Below are positions 37,448 through 49,645 of a DNA stretch of 64,000 nt, piece after piece. The stretch comes from Rotaria socialis (Eukaryota; Rotifera; Eurotatoria; Philodinida; Philodinidae): contig CAJNYU010001285.1 in the NCBI GenBank assembly GCA_905331475.1, positions 30,387 to 94,386 on the forward strand, written 5' to 3'. Both the position numbers and the translations under genes were made by a program. The stretch's first letter is position 1, and every line of letters begins with the position of its first letter. The notes below the pieces were generated by a model. It was not told the DNA's origin. It searched no databases and worked only from the letters and a program-made list of their open reading frames with translations.

Positions 37448-39853
37448 TTAGAATATTTGCTCTCTTCTTGTTACGGGTTGATGACCAGCAAGCGATTTTG
37501 GGCCATGTTTTTGTACCCAACACTGTTTACAATACGAACGAAGACAATGAAAATTTCGACAAAAAGCATCAGCAGTCGATGGACAAAATGCACATGGTTC
37601 GTTTTCACGTAAAAATGGATCAATATCAAGCTAAACATATTTTATTTTATTCATTAATCTTTTCACTAAAAAAATACTGCGAAAAAAAGAAGTTACCAAT
37701 TTATGGAAACAATCACNATTTTGGGCCATGTTTTTGTACCCAACACTGTTTACAATACGAACGAAGACAATGAAAATTTCGACAAAAAGCATCAGCAGTC
37801 GATGGACAAAATGCACATGGTTCGTTTTCACGTAAAAATGGATCAATATCAAGCTAAACATATTTTATTTTATTCATTAATCTTTTCACTAAAAAAATAC
37901 TGCGAAAAAAAGAAGTTACCAATTTATGGAAACAATCACATTTTATATCAATTGTACCAGCAGCAACTGCACGCATATAACTATGTGAGTCATAAAACAG
38001 TACCGTTCCTGTACCTAATAAGCCAACATCAAAATGATAAACTGTTTTTGTCTGCATCACATAATATAGTTATTATTTACCTGTAGGATATCCATATTTA
38101 TCCGTATTAATTTGAGTTATTGAAACTGCTCCGAATACATTGGACATGATGGTGTCTAGACTGAACGCAGTCATTTTGCCATGAAGTGGTGAAACGAAAA
38201 TAGTTCGTGACCAATCTTTGTAAGATGGCTCATGATGTCGCACATTCTTTTGTTGAACAGCGTATACATTATCTTTCATATTCCAAGGAACAACTTGAAT
38301 CTAATCATTCAATGTCGTGAAGGAGAAAAAATGAAAGAAAAAATACTAACTGGCTTGAATCGAGTTGTACGAGCAGAAAAGTCATCTAATGTTGATGAAG
38401 GTAACATATGAATATGAAGAAAATAGTCGACAGTAGCACGTTGTTGTCGTGTGCAATGCTTAAGAAGTTCACCAACTGAACGTGCGTCTCGATAAACCAG
38501 ATGGCAAAAACCTTCAAAATTAATAAATATCAAGTAAACGGACATATTTGAAAGAAGAAGAATTTTCAAACCCGGAGTATTATGATTGTTTCCATCATTT
38601 TTTGGCCATTTGATATTACATTTACCAAATTTTCTCAAAACCAACAAAAGTTCAGCTAAAATATCCAGTATGAAGAAAAAATTCATTTCAAATGAGCAAA
38701 TCACCTTCACTCAGTTCAGCTGGAATACCACCAAGAAAAACTTTTCGAGAAAAACTAGCTGTTATTTGATATTCATCGATGGTGACCGCCTCATGTTGCA
38801 TAGGCAGATGACCACGCCAGTTTGGCATAGTATTTGATCGAGTTGTACTATGAACTACTTGCGGTGGTGGTTGCGGACAAAGAATTGAACGGTTCACTAG
38901 AAAATAGATGATATGAATTAACAATGAGAATGTTGAAAGTATCACCATAAGAAGATGTTGGTTGCATCAACATGAACGAAGGTGGCACTCGTTGAAGATC
39001 ATGATCTGATTTCGGTAATTGTATATTGTCAATAGAAGAAAGTGTTTGACGATTTGGCAAAGGTTGAAATGATGATACCGAAGGAAAAATATTTGCGCTT
39101 TCATTTGGTACGATTAATTGGTCACTTGAATTTGTTATGGCCGGCCCAGACTGAAAAAAATCGATGGAAAGCTAAACTTTGTCTATACTAATAGAAATGA
39201 ATCGAAGAAAACATTTGAAATGCATGAATGATTCGGATCGATATTTATGAACAAGCGAATGAGACTTACTGGTAACTGTTGAGGTACCTTGTAATTGCCA
39301 AGACTATTAAACGACATGACAGATGATGATGTCGACAAGCGTGACATTGGTGAAATCAAGTCATCGAGAACTGATGCTGAAGGAACAGTTTTCTTTATAC
39401 TAAAATAGATAATATCGTGAAGTTTGAATGGATATCTAGCGTAGACTTACCAGAAGTCATCCGGTAAATAACTTTCCGCTATGGACATTTCTTGATTAGA
39501 CGAATTTGAATTAGCATTTAAATTTTCAGCATCGGACTGCCTAGAAGACAAATGAAAGACTTCTATTTATCAATAAATATTCAATCTTACCAACGAATCA
39601 TGGTTGAAAGTTTGGAACATTTATAGTCATCAGGAAAAAAGCAATTATTTTCTAATCCATTGTTAATATTCGATATTTTATCGTGGACCAATGACGAGCA
39701 CAATGACGGGAAAATTGAAGAATGAACAAGATCGTTGTTTTCACACAAACCTAAGCAAAAAATAGTTTTACTTGTTTTTACCAGAAACGAAAACAAGCGA
39801 AGAATTTTACCTGAATCAGAAGGAAAAGATATTTTAAAAAAACTATCGTCCAT
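37448..39853 (-). CDS. CPEB-type cytoplasmic polyadenylation element-binding protein, copy A
   Basis: Eleven exons (39811-39853, 39591-39750, 39451-39540, 39270-39399, 38946-39150, 38705-38896, 38572-38655, 38351-38511, 38081-38300, 37920-38014, 37448-37630) give 520 residues. RRM1 begins SRKVFLGGIPAELSE, and RRM2 includes DWSRTIFVSPLHGKMTA and NTDKYGYPTG. The C-terminal ZZ-type zinc module has CAFC, FCRNFHC and YCKQCWVQKH. The N-terminal 250 residues are Ser/Asn-rich with SP sites, as in orb/CPEB1. CPEB binds U-rich elements in 3' UTRs and controls poly(A) length and translation, notably in oocytes. The assembly contains a 222-bp duplication across the exon 10/11 junction with an N, so the gene reads as broken there. 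I skipped the extra copy because copy B lacks it. Confidence 0.88.
37495..37939. repeat. 222-bp direct duplication joined by a single N
   Basis: 37495-37716 and 37718-37939 appear identical, with one N at 37717 between them. The unit runs from inside CPEB exon 11 through the intron into exon 10, so it repeats part of the gene. The paralogue at 41.2 kb has one copy only. The likely cause is a contig join that failed to collapse an overlap. Confidence 0.85.
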
Positions 39854-39990
39854 GAAGAATAGAAAAATTGAATGAAAATCTAAAACAAATAATTATTTAT
39901 TTTGAGATTTTTAAGAGACAATAAGTTCAACGATTTTTTTATGAACAATTAAGGTAAGATAGTTTATGATTGTGTACAAGTTATAGAAGA

Positions 39991-40336
39991 TTATTTTTCT
40001 ATTGATTCAGTAGAATCTACTATTACTGTTTTCTGTCGATAAACAACCATTTCTTGGTCATATCGAAGTTTTTCTTCTGCTCCCAACTTCGTATAATGAC
40101 TTTTGAGATTAACATCCAACTTTGACCATCGTTCACCAATTAATTTCATTGTTTCTGAATAAAATGAGCGTGTTTTTATTTGAATAGATACATTTTTTTT
40201 CTTTACCTGTCATAGGAATATTTGGTTGAGTCGATTTAATTTTTAATCGTTCATCACGTGCAAACAGAAAATATCCTGATAATGGTCGCTTTGGTGCATT
40301 TGGATCTTTCGACGCTTTTTTACTATGTCGTGGCAT
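39991..40336 (-). CDS. Small single HMG-box protein (HMGB/NHP6-like)
   Basis: Two exons (40207-40336 and 39991-40154) with a 52-nt intron give 97 residues. A basic start (MPRHSKKASKDPNAPKRPLS) leads into GYFLFARDERLKIKSTQPN, then the second half MKLIGERWSKLD, YTKLGAEEKLRYDQEM. This is one complete HMG box with the DPNAPKRPLSGYFLF signature. It is as short as yeast NHP6 and lacks the second box and acidic tail of HMGB1. Such proteins bind and bend DNA without sequence specificity in chromatin. The stop lies 137 bp upstream of the CPEB copy A start on the same strand, so the two could share a transcript. Confidence 0.9.
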
Positions 40337-41238
40337 GTAGTGTGTGTGTGTTTGTTACTCAATTGAACTATGTTCGATTTTATAAAAATCGATCTCATTA
40401 GGCGACTCGCGCCTATTCTCTTTCTCTCTCTACATAGTGAAGAGCACGTGTAACACAAACGAACAATTTTCTTTCTCTTCTCTCCTCCTATGGAGTGTTC
40501 GATCCAGGAACTTCTTAATAGAAAAAGTTACCCTCGAAAAATAGTCAACCGTTTTGTCTATAGGTTTTTCTGAATAGTTCGTTAAGACGAATATATATAT
40601 ATATAATATTGACCTCGAAGTAAACACACATTCAAAATGTTTTCAAGAATATAATCGATTGCCTTGAAGCAAATACACCATTATTTGAATTCTTATAAAT
40701 TCATTCCATATAAAATGAGCAAAATTTCGACATTTCATTGTTTATAATCTATGTATTTATTCTAATCTTTGAAATGTATTTTTCCTCCAAGAAAAACAAT
40801 AGAAAATCTTTGCAATGATAATAATAATAACGCATAAAGACGTTCAAAACACAAAGAAAAGCGTAGTAAAACACACTTGTCTTCATCCGCAGAATTACTA
40901 TTCTACAAATATATACAAAATCGGCGAGAAAATCAATTAGGATTAGTTCAAATAAGCGGTCATTTTTTTTACAAAGACTAACAAATGACGATAAACAACA
41001 TCGATCGATATCATACTACACATTATACATCATCTACAGCTAGAAATACGCAGTTCGCACGCTAAGCACAACATCAAATTTTCACAATTATGTTTTCAAA
41101 CATATAAAAAAGAAAAGGGAAAGGGAAACAATCCTATTTCAAGAATAAGCCAACAACACTGAATAGAAAAGAAAATAAAAGAAGAAAAATATAAAAATAG
41201 AAGAGAAGAACAATCTCGTTTTCTATAAATTTCATAAT
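40337..41238. other. Intergenic region upstream of the HMG-box gene
   Basis: It lies between the HMG-box gene start and the end of CPEB copy B. It holds a GTGTGTGTGT run beside the HMG start and AT-rich sequence, and no gene. Confidence 0.5.
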
Positions 41239-43564
41239 TCACATATGTGGTAGTGGTTGTTGTCTTCGTGTCGCCGGTTGATGATCAGCAAGCGGCTTTG
41301 GGCCATGTTTTTGTACCCAACACTGTTTACAATACGAACGAAGACAATGAAAATTTCGACAAAAAGCATCAGCAATCGATGGACAAAATGCACATGGTTC
41401 GTTTTCACGTAAAAATGGATCAATATCAAGCTAAACATATTTTATTTTATTCATTAATCTTTTCACTAAAAAAATACTGCGAAAAAAAGAAGTTACCAAT
41501 TTATGGAAACAATCACATTTTATATCAATTGCACCGGCAGCAACTGCACGCATATAACTATGTGAGTCACAAAACAGTATCGTTCCTGTACCTAATAAGC
41601 CAACATCAAAATAATAAACTATTTTCTCTGCATCACATAATATAGTTATTATTTACCTGTAGGATATCCATATTTATCCGTATTAATTTGAGTTATTGAA
41701 ACTGCTCCGAATACATTGGACATGATGGAGCCTAGACTGAACGCAGTCATTTTGCCATGAAGTGGTGAAACAAAAATGGTTCGTGACCAATCCTTATAGG
41801 GTATTTCAGTATTCGATGCGTTCTTTTGTTGAACAGCATATACATTATCTTTCATATTCCAAGGAACAACTTGAATCTAATTATTGAACATCGTGAAGAT
41901 AAAAAGATGAAGAAAAACAAAAACTTACGGGTTTGAATCGAGTTGTACGAATAGAGAAATCAGTTGATGAAGGTAACATATGAATATGAAGAAAATAATC
42001 AACAGTTGAACGTTGTTGTCGAGTACAATGTTTAAGTAGTTCACTAACTGAACGAGATTCTCGATAAACTACATGACAAAAACCTTCGAAAATAATAAAC
42101 ATCAAGTTGAAAAAGAATATGTTTGAAATAGGTAGAATTTCTTACTAGGCTTATTGCTTTTGACTCCATCATTTTTTGGCCATTTGATATTACATTTACC
42201 AAATTTTCTCAAAACCAGCAAAAGTTCAGCTAAAATGTTGGGGATGAAGAAAAGATCAATTTGAAATGAGAAAATCACCTTCATTGAGTTCAGCTGGAAC
42301 ACCGCCAAGAAAAACTTTTTGAGAAAAATTAGTAGGCGTTTGATATGATTCCGTGACAATGGGCAAATGACCACGCCAGTTTGGCATAGTGTTCGACCGA
42401 GTTGTACTATGAACTATTTGTGGCTGTGGTTGAGAATGTAGAATTGAGCCGTTTACTAGAAAATAAATGGTATGAAACAGTAATGACAGCGATGAAAATA
42501 ATACCATAGTTTGAAACTGGTTGCATGAACATGAATGATGGTGGTACTCGTTGAAGATCATTGTCTGTAGCTGCTAAGTGAATGTTGTCGATAGACGAAA
42601 GTGTTTGACGCTTTGGTGTTGGTAAGGGGAGAAATGCCGATGCCGATGAGAAGAGATTGATATTTTCATTTGGTACTGAAAACTGGTCTGTGTTTTTGGT
42701 CGTTCGTGACTAAAAGTATTATGTGCCGTGTTAAAAAGAAATCGTAGAATTTAGGTTTTCTCATTCAATAGCGTGAAATAAAAAATGTTCTCAGGAAATT
42801 CATTGTTTCAGGCTACAAAACATCAGATTTATGGAAATTTCTATGCGAACGGTCATCAAAGGAACTTCTTTTTTAAAAGTGTCATCCCAGATGATTTCTT
42901 CGTGTACTTACAGATCGCTGACCGATTGGGTTTTGATTGCCAATACTATTTAAAGACATCACTGACGATGATGTTGATAACCGAGACATAGGCGAAACAA
43001 TGGAATCAGTTAAAGACGAAGAACCCATATTTCTGTTTGTACTAAAAGCAAGTTACTATAAAATTACAAGAATGCTGTATCACGAAAGAAAAGAACCTTT
43101 GCAGGAATTCGTTCATAAGATAATTTGCACTGGACGATGATTGTGAATTGGATGAATGGTACGGTAAACTTACATTTTCACCATCTGATTGCCTATGAAG
43201 AAGAAGAAGACGAAGAAATGCTTAGGTATCCTCAAAACAACTTTGTGACGATCTTGAACTATTCGAAATCTAAACTCACCACCGAGAAATTGTAAAAGAT
43301 TTTTGTGAATTAAAATCATCGTGGAAAAAACTCTGATTCTCTTGTGCATATGTTAGATTGTTCATATTAGCTAATGTGACTGACGATCGCATCGGTGATA
43401 ATACTGACAAAGCAGATAACGTAGGAATAATACCACCATTGTATGCTGTATCACGAGATGAAAGTTGAGAGAAAACTAAATGCAAAAAAAAAATTAATTC
43501 CAACATAAATATTTTAGAGCGAAAACATACTTGAATCAGGAGAACTTGATAGTTGTTCATCCAT
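41239..43564 (-). CDS. CPEB-type cytoplasmic polyadenylation element-binding protein, copy B
   Basis: Eleven exons (43531-43564, 43280-43475, 43097-43192, 42912-43041, 42505-42709, 42279-42455, 42146-42229, 41929-42083, 41657-41876, 41497-41591, 41239-41430) give 527 residues. Exon number and phases match copy A, and several exon lengths are identical (130, 205, 84, 220 and 95 nt). RRM1 (QKVFLGGVPAELNE), RRM2 (DWSRTIFVSPLHGKMTA) and the CAFC..FCRNFHC..YCKQCWVQKH zinc module are intact. The last residues are KPLADHQPATRRQQPLPHM. Exons 9-11 and their introns are nearly identical to copy A, while exons 1-3 have diverged strongly. The role should be the same translational control through 3' UTR elements. 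Confidence 0.92.
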
Positions 43565-45358
43565 TGTACGTGTTTATCGATATTCGTTAAATAAATATAA
43601 TCTGAATATGAAATATTTATGTTGTTATTTCGATATTTAAATTGATTTAAAGAAAGAAAGTTCACGAACTTATATTGCATTCATAAGAAAATTCACGACA
43701 TTCGTCGTTGTCTACTGAGAAATACAGCTGACTAGTCGCAGCTTCACGTGCGGGTAAAGTAAAGAGAGCGAGCGAAAAGAGCGAAAACGAAGGAAATTCT
43801 GTCTATATGTATTATATATACAAAGTAGGCATCCGTAGAAAGAAAACAATGTGCATTGTATTTAGCTATTTCGAAATAAAATCAAAAGAGGTCACGTTGT
43901 ATCACGCAACATTCTAGTCTTTAGATTAACATTGACAGACGTAATGATAATTACCATCTCATTGTTTGACAATTTTGCAAAAAGAATCAATGTTGTTTTT
44001 TCTTGGGCCTTATTTTAAAAACAACATAATGTACAGTTGCACCAAAGAGGATTTTCCAGTAAGATTTCTGTATTATTAATCTAATGGTTTCTATTAATTT
44101 ATTGCTGTAAGTATTTTCACTGTCTTGAAATGTTCCAGTGAGCAGAGTACTTCATTGGCCTGGCAACGGTGGGTGCTGGAACATATTCTACTCATTTATT
44201 CATGCTGCGAACTAAATCTGCTCCATACGCACTGTGCGACTAATTGAGTCAGTAGGTTTCATTTTATCGTTCATACTGAAACAAAAACGATTCATATCCA
44301 ACATATCAATTTGATTTTTCACATTACGAGAATTAAATTTTTCGGAAAAAACTGTGGCCAAGTAATTGAATAAAATAAGCTCCGCTAAACTGTCGTAACA
44401 TATTTTGACTACATTTTCATACTAACCCGATCGTTTTGCTTTCGACAACCTAATGAGCAGAACGACCTTAATAATCAACTTCTATTTGACGTGCACTTCA
44501 GCACACAATCGATTGACATTTTCATTTGAAAACGTCTGGCTGAAATGTTTCCATAGAACTATAAACAGAGCAGTTCATCATTCTCCTGTTATTCGGATAT
44601 TTGCCATCGACTAATTAGTTTGTTCAAGTCAAATAAAACTCTGACATGAAGAAATAATAATTATATTGACAAATATTCAAGGATATTTGATATTGCTCCA
44701 CGGCCTTGAACGCGGCTTTTACAAATGAACAATTACGTAACAATTTCAATTTTCTTTGTAAATTCATGTCATTTGGTATCCTATTATTTTTTGTATTGGA
44801 AGTTCAGTTATAGAACCCCTTGAAAGCGACACTAAATTAATTCATGATCTTTCCACGTTAACTGAGTCGATTTTTTTCCTTTCCATGTGAAATGCTAGCG
44901 GTGTTCATTTACACCAACATATAAAATCCATTAATCTCAAGGTTAGACAGACTTCTACCTTGGAAACAATTTCCGATCAACTTGAATAGACGTATTCTTG
45001 CGAGAAAAACTTCACGATTCAAGCAATAAAAGTAAAGTTATGCAGCAAATAAAAAAGACTGTCTTTTTCGCAGTATCTTATCGCACATGATCATTGAATT
45101 GATAAGAAGATCAGGAACAAAAAAAAAAAACAGGAGAATAGAATACTTGAAAATATCTTCGATCCAGCATCTATTACGAGAAAAAAAGTGTTGACAGGAT
45201 GAAAGAAAAGAACGAAGAATTGGAGCAGAAGAAGAAAGGCACACAGAAACATCTGCATCTATTGAGTTGCGTCGACAATATCTCCATGTTAACGGGCAAC
45301 GTACACATCCACATACATAAGTTGAGCAATCCGGTGGAGTACAAACAATTATAATAAA
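43565..45358. promoter_or_regulatory. Divergent intergenic region between CPEB copy B and the ZC2HC1-type gene
   Basis: The region is 1.8 kb with no supportable gene. It must contain the 5' flanks of the two divergent genes, but no specific element can be named. Confidence 0.4.
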
Positions 45359-47050
45359 ATGAATAACAAAGACGACGACGAAGACGACGACAGTGAAGAA
45401 GAAGAAGTAGACATCGTTGATGATGATCCCATTAAGGATATATCTGAGAAATTAGTTCAATGTCCGGATTGCCAACGACGAATGCGGCCGGAAATTTTCT
45501 CAAAACATCCAAATGTCTGCCGTGAAAATCCAGCAAAAAAACGAAACATTCGTGTATTTGATATGACACAATATCGAGCAATAAGATCAGGTGACAAAGT
45601 TATACCAGTACAAAAAGTATCGCCTTTCAATGAAAATAAATTAAACAATCCTAATAGTAACAATAAGCGTCCATCGCAAACACGCAGCGCTAAACGTAAC
45701 CGCCGACTGGATGATGTGGTCGTGCCACCTGTTATTAACAATTTCTGTATGTAATTTCAATTAACATTCTCTAACATATCGAATTTCCGGGTAAAAAAGG
45801 AAGTCATTAATTTGATAAACAGTCGTCTTCACCTTACAGTTTAATAAGGCTGCATAGAATCATTCTTCTGTGCAAGGTCATGATGTTCAAGAATGTTGAT
45901 CTTTTGATAAAAAAAAGATTTTTTTCTCTCTTCATGAAATTGTATTGAACATATTAAAACCTTATGAAAGCATCGTAACGAAATCTTACAAGAGCATTAA
46001 TGTGTAGATATTTCTTTCGTTGATAGATGCATGAATTACTATTTCTTCGCGAAAAAAAGAACGTTAACAACGACAATAAAATGTTAGTTATCTTTCTAAC
46101 AGAACTTTATTTAAGATACTATGTAGAAAATTACATTTCATAATGTCAGTCTTGATCGAGGACTCGTTTTTCTCTTTCTTTGAAACACGACCGGGAGAGA
46201 AGTAGACATTTAGCACTCCTCTCCAACAGACATCTTAGCAACGAATCAATCATGGACATCTTAGCAACGAATCAATCATGGACATCTTAGCAACGAATCA
46301 ATCATGGACATCTTAGCAACGTTGCTCCTCCCCGTCGCCTTAGGATCAAAGAACATTTATCAAGGACATTTCTTTGTAATATTTGAATTGCCTGTTTTTT
46401 TTTCTTAACCATATTTCTTGAGGAGCAAAGTAAGAGCAACGTATTCCGAAATAAATACAATAGAGCAATCGTTCTGTCTGTTAATGGCAAAGTCAAGCGC
46501 TCAAAAAAGTTTCTATCTCTATCAAGAATAACTATCGATTATACAAGAATAAAATCTTTTGAACTCTTATATAATCGCATTAATAGGATCATAATTATAT
46601 GCAAAGTATATTTTTCAATTGATTTTAATCCTCTTAGGCTGTCCAAATTGTAAACGTACATTTTGTGAAAAAGCTTATGATCGTCATGTAACGTTCTGTT
46701 CAAGCAAATCAAAACAATTACAGCAGCCACCATCAGAAGAAACAGTTCAAGCTCGAAATAAACTCGATCGACGAATAAAATTTGCCGCGACTCGTCCAGC
46801 CGCAACTTTTGCCAATACAGCACCTGCTATCATCACAACTGCTCAACCATCTGTTACCCCTCCTAGAATCGAAAAACAGCCAATACAAAAAAAATCATCA
46901 TTACCAACTGAAAAATTTTGTTTTTTATCAATACGAAAAAAACCTTCCGATGCACTAGCACGTTGTCCGTGGTGTGCAAAACCTTATTTGCCGAATTGTA
47001 TACATTATTGTAGAAATTCAAAAGAATTATTTTCAATTCATTCGAAATAA
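45359..47050 (+). CDS. ZC2HC1-type C2HC zinc-finger protein
   Basis: Two exons (45359-45746 and 46638-47050) give 266 residues. An acidic N-terminus (Asp/Glu-rich, residues 4-30) precedes three C2HC fingers: CPDCQRRMRPEIFSKHPNVC, CPNCKRTFCEKAYDRHVTFC and CPWCAKPYLPNCIHYC. KKRNIRVFDMTQYRA after finger 1 matches the KRKVFDSxxQR block that follows the first finger in ZC2HC1A/C. The molecular role is unclear; some ZC2HC1 relatives are linked to cilia. The intron is 891 nt, large for this window, and holds a 26-bp tandem repeat. The junction completes a cysteine codon just before finger 2. The stop overlaps an AATAAA. Confidence 0.83.
46231..46321. repeat. 26-bp tandem repeat, about 3.5 copies, in the ZC2HC1-type gene intron
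   Basis: The unit CATCTTAGCAACGAATCAATCATGGA is repeated without mismatch at 46231, 46257 and 46283. A 13-nt partial copy starts at 46309. Confidence 0.95.
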
Positions 47051-47118
47051 AATAATTTCACTATCAAAACAAAAATGAATATATGTATCTTTGAAAGGCA
47101 AAAGACAAAAACAAATCG

Positions 47119-48890
47119 TTATGAATCATAGAAAAATTTAACTAGATAATAACGAATAAAAAATGGAAGTGCAGTACCAAATATAATCTAAAATAGAATA
47201 AATTTCTTCTTCTTACTGTAAATTTATCAATATCTATAATTAACCTGTATGAGAAGTAAAATTTGAGTAAGTGTTGCTTCATGTAATGGACCAGCCCAAC
47301 AAAGTACTGTATTAATGATAGTAAAATTAGTTGTTGCAATCATTACTTCATTGTCATGCATTTTATATTCTCGGTATCTTACGCATTTAATTGCTGAGAA
47401 AAATCGTAACATTAACCAACCAAGTGGTTTTAAATCCTTTTTTTTAAATTCAACTTCCGACGGATTCAATTTATTTAATTCCGGATTTAATCTAAATATA
47501 AATCCTGGTTTTTATTGCATAGATTTGAGAACGTTAAAATTACCTTGGTAAACGATGTCTTGGGCATGGAATAAAATGAAACAATTGAGGTATTGATAGA
47601 AGAAAATTAGCAATTTGAGGTATAAAGAAAAGTAACATGGTCTTACTAAAATGACCAAGAATACCAACTACTGCAAATGTCATACCAGAAAAATAACAGA
47701 GCGTATCGCCAACAAAGATTTGTGCTGGACACCAATTTCGAAGTAAAATTGGAAAGGTACAGCCAATAAATGGTATCATAAAATACAGCGAAAAAAGATG
47801 CTCCTCTGAGCAAGAACCTAAAAAATAATACATAGTATCGAATAAATTTATTTCATTTGAAAGGTATCCAGTGAAGACGGAAGTGTCTGATAATTTCATT
47901 TTAGGTCTAGGATAAATGCTAACTGAACCAACTTCATACTCTATAGCTTTTTGTTTTGAACGGAAAACAAAATTTTCTACGTACACTCAACTCACTCCTT
48001 CTTTGAATATGAATACTTTGGAATAAATCTAATCGAATAATTTGATTTTCAATGAAAAAAAATTCTTTACAAACCTTGCAATTCAACAAGATTAAACATA
48101 AGTATTGAACTTGCAATTACAATCGATTGACCAACTTCAAGCCCATTTACACCTGCTAGAATATTTATTGCATTTGTACAAAATACAGATACCATACTCA
48201 TATAGGCATAATATAGAATACCTAAAGAAAAATATCGTGATAAACACTGATTAACTAATCGATCCTACCAAGATTCCATTGATGGCCTAGCAATGGTCTT
48301 ACGGGTTTAGGAAGAATAATAGTTGTAGAATGATAATTAGCAAAATAAACTAATAGCAATGGTAACGAGGCAATCAATGGTAACAACAATTTAACACTCC
48401 AACGTAAATCAAGTACGTCATCTGCAAAACCAAGTAGCACCATACAACATATAGATAATAAAGCAGCTAAATATTCAATAAACTTTAAAAAAAATAAAAT
48501 AAAACCAATTATTAAATTTTCTCAAAGAAAAATATTTACTTTATTATGTGGAAAATCGCTTAGCGGATGTAAATGTTCAGAAAATACAATAGCTATCATA
48601 ATAAACATTAATATAAGAAAAATACCAGCTGCTATCACACCCTGAGATTCTGCACTAGAAAAATAAAAGATTTGACTTTGTTCTATTCTCTCTGATCTAA
48701 CTTACATTTTAACTTCTTTTGAATTTCTTTTATTTAAATCATATCCCCATAATTGAGCTCGAATAAATTTCTCTTTCAAAATTGGAATTAAACGATTAAC
48801 AATTATACCGCCAACAATCGAAATCAAAATATCAAATACAAGTGTAAATAGATCAAAACGATCTATTGCTGATGCATGATTTTGTTTCAT
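47119..48890 (-). CDS. DPAGT1: UDP-GlcNAc:dolichyl-phosphate GlcNAc-1-phosphotransferase (DPAGT1/ALG7)
   Basis: Seven exons (48706-48890, 48540-48654, 48269-48482, 48075-48221, 47544-47817, 47245-47491, 47119-47187) give 416 residues (human 408). Signature blocks in order: [20 protein letters not shown] with the catalytic aspartate pair, [35 protein letters not shown]-like [39 protein letters not shown], and PCPRHRLPR. The protein is polytopic with about ten membrane segments in the ER. It commits the pathway to N-glycan assembly by adding GlcNAc-1-P to dolichyl phosphate. The C-terminus [11 protein letters not shown] parallels the human RYQLVRLFYDV. An AG acceptor lies 1 nt upstream of the ATG. 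NDUFB10 ends 185 bp upstream on the same strand. Confidence 0.95.
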
Positions 48891-49075
48891 TCTAGAAATC
48901 AAATAAGAAAGAAAAACCGAAACTAATTGTTTGCTTCCATACTGATGCACGGAGATAGTATTTTTTATACAAAAAGAAAAGAAAAGAAATAGGCAGGAAG
49001 GAAGATACAAGTCGTAATATATAGTCTAACAAGGGAAAAAACAAACGGACAGGATGATGTTTAAATTTAATTAGT

Positions 49076-49645
49076 TTATCGAATTTCCATTGGCATGGGA
49101 ATGCTCTTGATGTATTCTTTCGTTTTATTTTCATATTCCCGTTCAATTGCCCATCCTTTAAGATCAATTTCAGGATGACGACGCATCCATATCATAAGAT
49201 GTTTCTGTTTCATGTAAGCATCAACACAACTGTGTGGTACACCCATTTCGCCATATTTCTGATACCAATTAGCATGTGATTCAAATAGTGCATCTTTCTC
49301 TTTGGCACATTTGTCTAGTGCATCAATACGACCTTCATAAGCAATGCAGCGTGTTAAACGATCATGAAGAATTTCTACGATCATTGTATCAATACGTTTT
49401 TCACGTAGATAAGCCATTTCAGCCTCATAGAAACAAACTTGATCTTGAATTTCACATTGATCTATTGTTTTTACGGGATTAAATTTACGATGATAATATG
49501 GATATGCTGGACCACGAAGACGTTCGACAACATTTTGATGAAACCATCGAACTGGTCGTAAATAAAGCATATCTATTGTGGAATAACCAAGATCGGACCA
49601 TTTACTAACTCCATAGACATGCTCATGTGATGTTGGTTCTGGCAT
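49076..49645 (-). CDS. NDUFB10: NADH dehydrogenase subunit NDUFB10 (PDSW)
   Basis: A single exon encodes 189 residues (human 172). LRPVRWFHQNVVERLRGP is followed by YPYYHRKFNPVKTIDQCEIQDQVCFYEAEM, matching the YPYYHRKYRRVPDLTEC..C.YEAEMQW region of PDSW. Conserved cysteines in DQC, QVC, RC, DKC and HSC fit the disulfide-bonded intermembrane-space helices of this accessory complex I subunit. The C-terminal 25 residues extend past the family's usual end. A TTTCATAG acceptor-like site lies 7 nt upstream of the ATG. The gene diverges from SLC25A26. Confidence 0.93.
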   Translation of the reverse strand: MPEPTSHEHVYGVSKWSDLGYSTIDMLYLRPVRWFHQNVVERLRGPAYPYYHRKFNPVKTIDQCEIQDQVCFYEAEMAYLREKRIDTMIVEILHDRLTRCIAYEGRIDALDKCAKEKDALFESHANWYQKYGEMGVPHSCVDAYMKQKHLMIWMRRHPEIDLKGWAIEREYENKTKEYIKSIPMPMEIR

